A stretch of DNA of 64,000 nt from Prostheceraeus crozeri (taxonomy: Eukaryota; Platyhelminthes; Polycladida; Euryleptidae): the NCBI GenBank assembly GCA_907163375.1, contig CAJQUW010003429.1:1-64000 (forward strand), read 5' to 3'. Made by a program: the position numbers and the translations under genes. The notes beneath the pieces were generated by a model. The model did no database searches and was not told the DNA's origin. It saw nothing but the letters and a program-made list of their open reading frames with translations. Below, piece by piece: positions 56,401 through 64,000 of this stretch. Within the stretch, counting starts at the first letter, position 1, and each line of letters opens with the position of its first letter.

Positions 56401-59400
56401 AATAAAGTTCTATCTGTTTATATGTTAGAAATAGAATGAAGTTTCACCAGTTTACAAGTTAAGAATAAAGTTCTATCTGTTTATATGTTAGAAATAAAAT
56501 GAAGTTTCATCAGTTTACAAGTTAAGAATAAAGTTTTATCTGTTTGTATGATAGAAATAAAACAAAGTTTCAACCGTTTACAAGTTAAAAATAAAGTTTC
56601 AATAGTTTACAAGTTAAGAATAAAGTTTCAGTAGTGTATATGTTAAGAATAAAGTTCTATCTGTTTGTATGATAGAAATAAAACAAAGTTTCAACCGTTT
56701 ACAAGTTAAAAATAAAGTTTCAATAGTTTACAAGTTAAGAATAAAGTTTCAATAGTGTGTATGATAGAAATATAGTTCTATCTGTTTATATGTTAGAAAT
56801 AGAATGAAGTTTCACCAGTTTACAAGTTAAGAATAAAGTTCTATCTGTTTATATGTTAGAAATAAAATGAAGTTTCATCAGTTTACAAGTTAAGAATAAA
56901 GTTTTATCTGTTTGTATGATAGAAATAAAACAAAGTTTCAACCGTTAACAAGTTAAAAATAAAGTTTCAATAGTTTGCATGTTAAAACTAATGTTTCACT
57001 AATTGGCAAGTTAAGAATAAAGTTTTATCTGTTTGTATGATTGAAATAAAACAAAGTTTCACCAGTTTACAAGTTAAAAATAAAGTTTCAATAGTTTACA
57101 AGTTAAGAATAAAGTTTCAATAGTGTGTATGTTCAGAATAAATTCTATCTGTTTATATGTTAGAAATAGAATGAAGTTTCACCAGTTTACAAGTTAAGAA
57201 TAAAGTTCTATCTGTTTATATGTTAGAAATAAAATGAAGTTTCATCAGTTTACAAGTTAAGAATAAAGTTTTATCTGTTTGTATGATAGAAATAAAACAA
57301 AGTTTCAACCGTTTACAAATTAAAAAAAAAAATTTCAATAGTTTACAAGTTAAGAATAAAGTTTCAGTAGTCTATATGTTAAGAATAAAGTTCTATCTGT
57401 TTGTATGTTAGAAATAGAATGAAGTTTCACCAGTTGGCAAATTAAGAATAAAGTTGTATCTGTTTGTATGTTAGAAATAGAATGAAGTTTCATGAGTTTA
57501 CAAGTTAATTATAAAGTTTTATGTGTTTGTATGTTAGAAATAAAACAAATTTTTAAACGTTAACAAGTTAGAAATAAAATTTCAATAGTTTGCAAGTTAA
57601 AACTAATGTTTCAATAGTGCGTATGTTAAGACTGAAGTTTTATCTGTTTGTATGTTAGAAATAAAATTAAGCTTCACCAGTTTACAAGTGAAGAATAAAG
57701 TTCCAGCTGTTTAAGTTTACAAGTTAAGAATAAAGTTCTATCTGTTTGTATGTTAGAAATAAAACAAAGTTTCAACCGTTTACAAGTTAAAAATAAAGTT
57801 TCAACCGTTTACAAGTTAAGACTAAAGTTTCAATAGTTTACAAGTTAAGAATAAAGTTTCAATAGTGTATATGTTAAGAATAAAGTTCTATCTGTTTATA
57901 TGTTAGAAATAGAATGAAGTTTCACCAGTTTACAAGTTAAGAATAAAGTTCTATCTGTTTATATGTTAGAAATAGAATGAAGTTTCATCAGTTTACAAGT
58001 TAAGAATAAAGTTTTATGTGTTTGTATGTTAGAAATAAAACAAATTTTTAAACGTTAACAAGTTAGAAATAAAATTTCAATAGTTTGCATGTTAAAACTA
58101 ATGTTTCAATGGTGCGTATGTTAAGAATAAAGTTTTATCTGTTTGTATGTTAGAAATAAAATGAATCTTCACCAGTTTACAAGTAGTGAAGAATAAAGTT
58201 CCAGCTGTTTAAGTTTACAAGTTAAGAATAAAGTTCTATCTGTTTGTTTGTTAGAAATAAAACAAAGTTTCAACCGTTTACAAGTTAAAAATAAAGTTTC
58301 AATAGTTTACAAGTTAAGAATAAAGTTTCAATAGTGTGTATGTTCAGAATAAAGTTCTATCTGTTTATATGTTAGAAATAGAATGAAGTTTCACCAGTTT
58401 ACAAGTTAAAAATAAAGTTTCAATTGTTTACAAGTTAAAAATAAAGTTTCAATAGTTTACAAGTTAAGAATAAAGTTTCAATAGTGTATATGTTAAGAAT
58501 AAAGTTCTATCTGTTTATATGTTAGAAATAGAATGAAGTTTCACCAGTTTACAAGTTAAGAAAAAAGTTCTATCTGTTTATATGTTAGAAATAAAATGAA
58601 GTTTCATCAGTTTACAAGTTAAGAATAAAGTTTTATCTGTTTGTATGATAGAAATAAAACAAAGTTTCAACCGTTAACAAGTTAAAAATAAAGTTTCAAT
58701 AGTTTGCAAGTTAAAACTAATGTTTCACTAATTGGCAAGTTAAGAATAAAGTTTTATCTGTTTGTATGATAGAAATAAAACAAAGTTTCAACCGTTTACA
58801 AGTTAAAAATAAAGTTTCAATAGTTTACAAGTTAAGAATAAAGTTTCAATAGTGTGTATGTTCAGAATAAAGTTCTATCTGTTTATATGTTAGAAATAGA
58901 ATGAAGTTTCACCAGTTTACAAGTTAAGAATAAAGTTCTATCTGTTTATATGTTAGAAATAAAATGAAGTTTCATCAGTTTACAAGTTAAGAATAAAGTT
59001 TTATCTGTTTGTATGATAGAAATAAAACAAAGTTTCAACCGTTTACAAGTTAAAAATAAAGTTTCAATAGTTTACAAGTTAAGAATAAAGTTTCAATAGT
59101 GTGTATGATAGAAATATAGTTCTATCTGTTTATATGTTAGAAATAGAATGAAGTTTCACCAGTTTACAAGTTAAGAATAAAGTTCTATCTGTTTATATGT
59201 TGGAAATAAAATGAAGTTTCATCAGTTTACAAGTTAAGAATAAAGTTTTATCTGTTTGTATGACAGAAATAAAACAAAGTTTCAACCGTTAACAAGTTAA
59301 AAATAAAGTTTCAATAGTTTGCATGTTAAAACTAATGTTTCACTAATTGGCAAGTTAAGAATAAAGTTTTATCTGTTTGTATGATTGAAATAAAACAAAG

Positions 59401-60060
59401 TTTTCAACCGTTTACAAGTTGAAAATAAAGTTTCAACCGTTAACAAGTTAAGAATAAAGTTTCAATAGTGTGTATGTTCAGAATAAAGTTCTATCTGTTT
59501 ATATGTTAGAAATAGAATGAAGTTTCACCAGTTCACAAGGTAAGAATAAAGTTCTATCTGTTTATATGTTAGAAATAAAATGAAGTTTCATCAGTTTACA
59601 CGTTAAGAATAAAGTTTCAATAGTTTACACGTTAAGAATAAAGTTTCAATAGTGTATATGCTAAGAATAAAGTTCTATCTGTTTATATGTTAGAAATAGA
59701 ATGAAGTTTTACCAGTTTACAAGTTACGAATAAAGTTCTATCTGTTTAAGTTTACAAGTTAAGAATAAAGTTCTATCTGTTTGTATGTTAGAAATAAAAC
59801 AAAGTTTCAACCGTTTACAAGTTAAAAATAAAGTTTCAATAGTTTACAAGTTAAGAATAAAGTTTCAATAGTGTGCATGTTCAGAATAAAGTTCTATCTG
59901 TTTATATGTTAGAAATAGAATGAAGTTTCACCAGTTTACAAGTTAAGAATAAAGTTCTATCTGTTTATATGTTAGAAATAAAATGAAGTTTCATCAGTTT
60001 ACAAGTTAAGAGTAAAGTTCTATCTGTTTGTATGTTGGAAATAAAACAAAGTTTCAACCG
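38456..60060 (+). repeat. 21.6-kb AT-rich satellite of 29-33-bp monomers with higher-order repeats
   Basis: Monomers alternate among a few types, for example AATAAAGTTTCAATAGTTTA plus CAAGTTAAG (29 bp), AATAAAGTTCTATCTGTTTA plus TATGTTAGAA (30 bp), and a 33-bp type with ATGAAGTTTCACCAGTTTAC. Most carry AATAAA on the + strand, and TTAA recurs throughout. No frame of 60 codons is open on either strand across the whole array. Blocks repeat at larger scale: the AAAGTTTTATCTG...CGTTTAAAAG block at 41131 recurs at 42420 (1289 bp), 44077 and 46574. The AACCAATAACAATTT block at 52011 recurs at 54318 (2307 bp). The proximal 700 bp (38456-39200) are the most degenerate. Confidence 0.97.
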
Positions 60061-60064
60061 TTAA
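60061..60064. repeat. TTAA target-site duplication, left
   Basis: TTAA within the satellite phrase CAACCGTTAA. The matching TTAA is at 63141-63144. Joining the two flanks recreates CAACCGTTAACAAGTTAAAA, a sequence present intact elsewhere in the array. Confidence 0.97.
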
Positions 60065-60768
60065 CCCATTACAGTCTAGTGTCACATATATGTGACACAT
60101 AAAATTGAAACTTTCTAGCTAGTTATTTAACCGTATAATGTTAGCTTTTCCTGATTTAATACATCAATTACATCAATCAGTTCCTGTATCTCTTCCATAT
60201 TTTACCATTGATGCTATTTTTATTTTTCAAAAATCGAGTTAAAAAATGGGTCAATTTTTCTATTATTAAAATTACTGCTTTTTTCATACAGAAAAGCTAA
60301 GTGGACTACTGATATCTTAGTACAACATTTCGTTTCGGTTGTGGCAATAATATACAACCATAAAAATGATAATAAAATGACGTACACTACGTTTTTTACA
60401 ACGTGTCACACAATTGTGACACTGGACATAAGCAGTATTTCAAGTTCATAGCAAAAAAACGATGAGGTTTATCCTACTTAGCAAATTATTGTATAAGTAG
60501 TATTTCATGTTCATTATCTGCATGAAACTCTACCTCAACAAATGTTTTTATAACTGATTAATTCAAATATATCATGATGAAGTGAATAATGAATCTCTTT
60601 GTGAGGTTTTGGAAGTGAAGTGTCATAAATTCAGCCAAGCATTTTCGAGTTTCGCAGATAGCATGGTAAATTTCAATCAAGCGTTGTATTAAAATTAGGG
60701 TTATATAGTGCTTCATCACTCGTAAATTTGTTGTCTTGGATTCATTACACTTTCTGAAAACTGTTTTC

Positions 60769-62693
60769 ATGCCGCTAAAACGTTATTCGAGATTGTATAC
60801 GGCAATCGAGGTGGCCAATAGAATCATGGGGGAGATTGAAAGCTCTCGTGAGGGAGTAACCATAGATTTAGTTAAATTGCCTCCTGACAGAGTGGATTTA
60901 TTGACAGATGACGAGGACGTCAGTGATAATATCTCCAATAACGAGTTGCCATCTGAGATTGCAGGCTCAATTGAAATTGATATTGAAGGTAAGGTGGTTA
61001 ACAGTAGGCCTATTCAGAAATTAATAATTAAGTAATATAATGCAATACTTTTGCAGGTACCGAAAACGTAATCGATGATGTCTCTCCAGATCCAACGTTT
61101 TCCAACGAAAATATGCAAGTTGACAGGAAAGGAGCCGAAGTATTAAAAGCTCTGACTAAAGTTGACCAGCTTTCGAATATTAGGCTTAAATGGTCGGAAA
61201 CTCCATCATCCGATCAACCAATGCTAAGTCCTGTGGAAGGTATATCAAAAGGCATTACAGATGCAACAAATGCCGCTATAGAGATATTGGAAGGGAAGGA
61301 ACCCCACGAGGTGTTCGAGTATTATTTCAATGAAGAGCTAAAAGACTGTATTATAACAGAAACCAATAGGTACGCGTCTCAACAAAATGATCTTAGCTTT
61401 CGACTAAGTAAAGTTGATTTGAACTCTTTTGTAGGTATCTTACTACTTAGTGGGTACCATTCTTTGCCTAGAACACGGATGTATTGGGAAAAGGAGGATG
61501 ATGTCGGTGTACCCTTAGTGTACGAAGCTATGCGCAGACATGAATTTGAAACGATCAAAAAGTATATACATTTTTTTGATAACAACAATCTAGATACTAA
61601 TGACAAATTTGCGAAAGTGAGGATATTGTACGATATTACCAACAAAAACCTGCAGCAGTTTGGATATTTCCATTCTCACTATTCTATAGATGAGCAAATG
61701 ATACCTTATACAGGAAAAAACAGCAGCAAACAGACCATCAGAACAAAAAGCATTCGATTTGGCTACAAGAATTTTGTCTTATGCTCATTTGACGGTTATC
61801 CCTACTTCTTAGATCCTTACTGTGGTAGGAAGTACGCTGGGGGAGAATCAAGGAACCTTTCTGCGCGATCGGTATTTGACTGTGTCTTAGAAATTGATGA
61901 TTGGAGTGATAAGGAGGTGTACTTCGATAATTGGTTCACCAGCATTCGTTTGCTCAATGCATTGAAAGATCGCGGAATTCGTGCCACAGGCACCATACGA
62001 TCTGATAGATTAGGAAAAGATCTGAAAATCGATAATACCGAACTAAAGAAAAAAGAGAGATGATATACTGAGACGTATTATGAGAATGATGCTGGTTTGA
62101 CTTGTGTCTCGTGGAATGATAACAGCGCTGTTCTGGTAGCCTCAAACGTGCATGGACCAGAACCACATACTACTGTCAAGCGCTGGAGTCCTGAAACAAA
62201 AGACTTCGTCAATATTTTGAGAACTAACTCCATCTCTTTATGCAATAAGTATATGGGCGGAGTAGATGCATTGGATAGTTTAGTGGGAAACTATGGGATC
62301 AGCATACGCGGGAAAAAGTGGTACTGGCCCCATTTTATCAACACCGTTGATGTTCTCAAAAGTGCTGCCTATAAGCTATACAAACTGTGTAATCCAGATG
62401 ATAAGCTTGATTTGCTGCACTTTACTAGAAGAGTTACTCTACATTATCTAAAAGCAGCAAAATTGAAACGGGAAATACCAGCAAGGATAGTATACCCGAG
62501 AAAGCGATCGTGGACCGGAAATACTGTTGTACCTATGAGTGATAGGGGAGGAGGTTCAAACCAGCATTTTGTTGAAAAGACTACTCAAAAACGCTCTCGT
62601 GTTTGCCCCGGACGACCGAGAACATGGTGTCCTACTTGTAGAGTTGGCCTATGTGTGGAGCCATGCTTCAAGATCTTCCATACCAACAAGTAA
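60769..62693 (+). pseudogene. piggyBac transposase, two exons, one in-frame TGA
   Basis: Exon 1 is 60769-60988 (acidic N-terminus, DDEDVSDN). A 68-bp intron (GTAAGG...TTTTGCAG) follows, and exon 2 is 61057-62693. The frame is continuous for about 617 residues except for a TGA at 62061-62063, so a single substitution inactivates it unless it is read through. The catalytic Asp triad is visible: IDEQM (61689), FDNWFTS (61926), and GGVDALD (62265/62274). The C-terminus has the Cys-rich zinc domain (VCPGRP...WCPTCRVGLCVEPCF). The start at 60769 is the first ATG in frame. Length and motifs are normal for the family. Confidence 0.93.
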
Positions 62694-62696
62694 TAA

Positions 62697-63140
62697 ACAC
62701 TCATATGACGATTTTTTCGTTTATTTGTATACGTTAGCCTGCGTGAATAGACACATTTTCTCTATTTATTGTTCTCATTTTCTGGAAAAGGTAAGCATAT
62801 GTATTTTACATGTATTGTAGACTAATTGTACTCTATGTAGTGTTATACCACATAAGCAACATAGTCCGAGATCTTTTAAACATCATACACTATATACAAG
62901 CAATTATCTTGCATTCTTTGTTTGTTAACTATAGAATTATAGCTACATAAATTATAGATAGATGTTACGACTGAATTGTGCTTATGTCCAGTGTCACACA
63001 TATGTGACAGTAAATGTAACCATGTTGTCTTTGCACGAAAAGGATGAATTACTGGATATTAAATTTTTATCGCTAACTCAGTATCTTGAACGATAAAGTT
63101 CTCCAAAATCGATTTTCTTCTAGGTGCTGACATTAATGGG
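62697..63140. other. 3' non-coding part of the piggyBac element
   Basis: AT-rich and without a gene. It contains the right subterminal palindrome (about 62991) and the terminal inverted repeat ending AATGGG. Confidence 0.85.
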
Positions 63141-63144
63141 TTAA

Positions 63145-64000
63145 CAAGTTAAAAATAAAGTTTCAATAGTTTGCAAGTTAAAACTAATGTTTCACTAGTT
63201 GGCAAGTTAAGAATAAAGTTTTATCTATTTGTATGATAGAAATAAAACAAAGTTTCAACCATTTAAAAGTTAAAAATAAAGTTTCAATAGTTTACAAGTT
63301 AGGAATAAAGTTTCAATAGTGTGCATGTTCAGAATAAAATTCTATCTGTTTATATGTTTGAAATAGAATGAAGTTTTACCAGTTTACAAGTTAAGAATAA
63401 AGTTCTATCTGTTTATATGTTAGAAATAGAATGAAGTTTCATAAGTTTACATGTTAAGAAAAAAGTTTTATCTGTTTGTATGTTAGAAATAAAATGAAGT
63501 TTCATCAGTTTACAAGTTAGAAATAAAATTTCAATAGTTTGCAAGTTAAAACTAATGTTTCAATAGTGCGTATGTTAAGAATAAAGTTTTATCTGTTTAT
63601 ATGTTAGAAATAGAATGAAGTTTCACCAGTTTACAAGTTAAGAAAGAAGTTCTATCTGTTTATATGTTAGAAATAAAATGAAGTTTCATCAGTTTAGAAG
63701 TTAAGAATAAAGTTTCAATAGTTTACAAGTTAAGAATAAAGTTTCAATAGTGTATATGATAAGAATAAAGTTCTATCTGTTTGTATGTTAGAAATAGAAT
63801 GAAGTTTTACCAGTTTACAAGTTACGGATAAAGTTCTATCTGTTTAAGTTTACAAGTTAAGAATAAAGTTCTATCTGTTTGTATGTTAGAAATAAAACAA
63901 AGTTTCAACCGTTTACAAGTTAAAAATAAAGTTTCAATAGTTTACAAGTTAAGAATAAAGTTTCAATAGTGTGCATGTTCAGAATAAAGTTCTATCTGTT
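63145..64000 (+). repeat. Satellite continues to the window end
   Basis: Same monomers and strand as 38456-60060, resuming exactly at the piggyBac target site with ACAAGTTAAAAATAAAG. The array runs off the end of the window, so its full length is unknown. Confidence 0.97.

Larger units (their letters stand above)
60065..63140 (+). mobile_element. piggyBac DNA transposon, 3076 bp, inserted in the satellite
   Basis: The ends are CCCATTA...TAATGGG with TTAA on both sides. Subterminal palindromes GTGTCACATATATGTGAC (left, about 60080; another GTGTCACACAATTGTGACAC at 60404) and GTGTCACACATATGTGACAG (right, about 62991) are likely transposase-binding sites. It encodes one spliced transposase on the + strand. 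The perfect target duplication and little decay suggest a recent insertion. Confidence 0.97.

Noticed and set aside
38456-60060. Regularly spaced short repeats resembling a CRISPR array
   Set aside because: The spacers are themselves repeats, there are no unique spacers or cas genes, and the DNA is eukaryotic satellite.

Overview
The window is nuclear DNA from a eukaryote, most likely an invertebrate animal. Genes are split by GT-AG introns and spacing is wide and AT-rich. Transposons are of animal type (hAT, piggyBac, Tc1-like, non-LTR LINE, a tRNA-derived SINE), and one gene is a sirtuin with three coding exons. Nothing here names a species.

Layout. 1-1425: degenerate AAACTTT-rich repeat flank. 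About 1980-6640: a left arm. 6.7-32.7 kb: a 26-kb segment holding a broken ZBED/hAT-type gene (minus strand, 7.4-8.6 kb), a pair of hammerhead-ribozyme repeats (11.25-11.6 kb), a nearly intact 5-kb hAT element with TIRs and 8-bp TSD (14061-19048), a 401-residue sirtuin gene (20841-30025) with a non-autonomous piggyBac element and a TA-flanked DNA element in its introns, and a reverse-transcriptase scrap (32.36-32.74 kb). About 32750-38455: a right arm, inverted relative to the left. 38456-60060 and 63145-64000: a huge satellite of 29-33-bp monomers interrupted by a 3.1-kb piggyBac element at a TTAA site.

The most unusual part is the pair of inverted arms. Each carries an outward-facing gene with the same architecture: a TATATAA box, a TCAYT initiator at +29/+30, a 5'-UTR intron, a zinc-ligand plus coiled-coil protein, and a short intron just after the stop codon. 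It ends in a 3' module containing GGCTCTCTTAAGGGCC. That stem matches the metazoan replication-dependent histone mRNA stem (GGYYYU/ARRRCC), is followed by ACC(A), and has a CAAGA-type element about 10 nt downstream. In the right arm the module also follows two further small genes (88 and 85 codons), each with its own TATA/initiator, so four transcription units share one promoter design and one histone-like 3' end. The left gene is frameshifted and looks dead; the right set is open. I recognise none of these proteins. The simplest reading is an undescribed mobile or foldback-like gene family whose mRNAs use histone-type 3' processing. Whether the two arms and the 26 kb between them form one giant element, or are two independent insertions, cannot be settled from this window.
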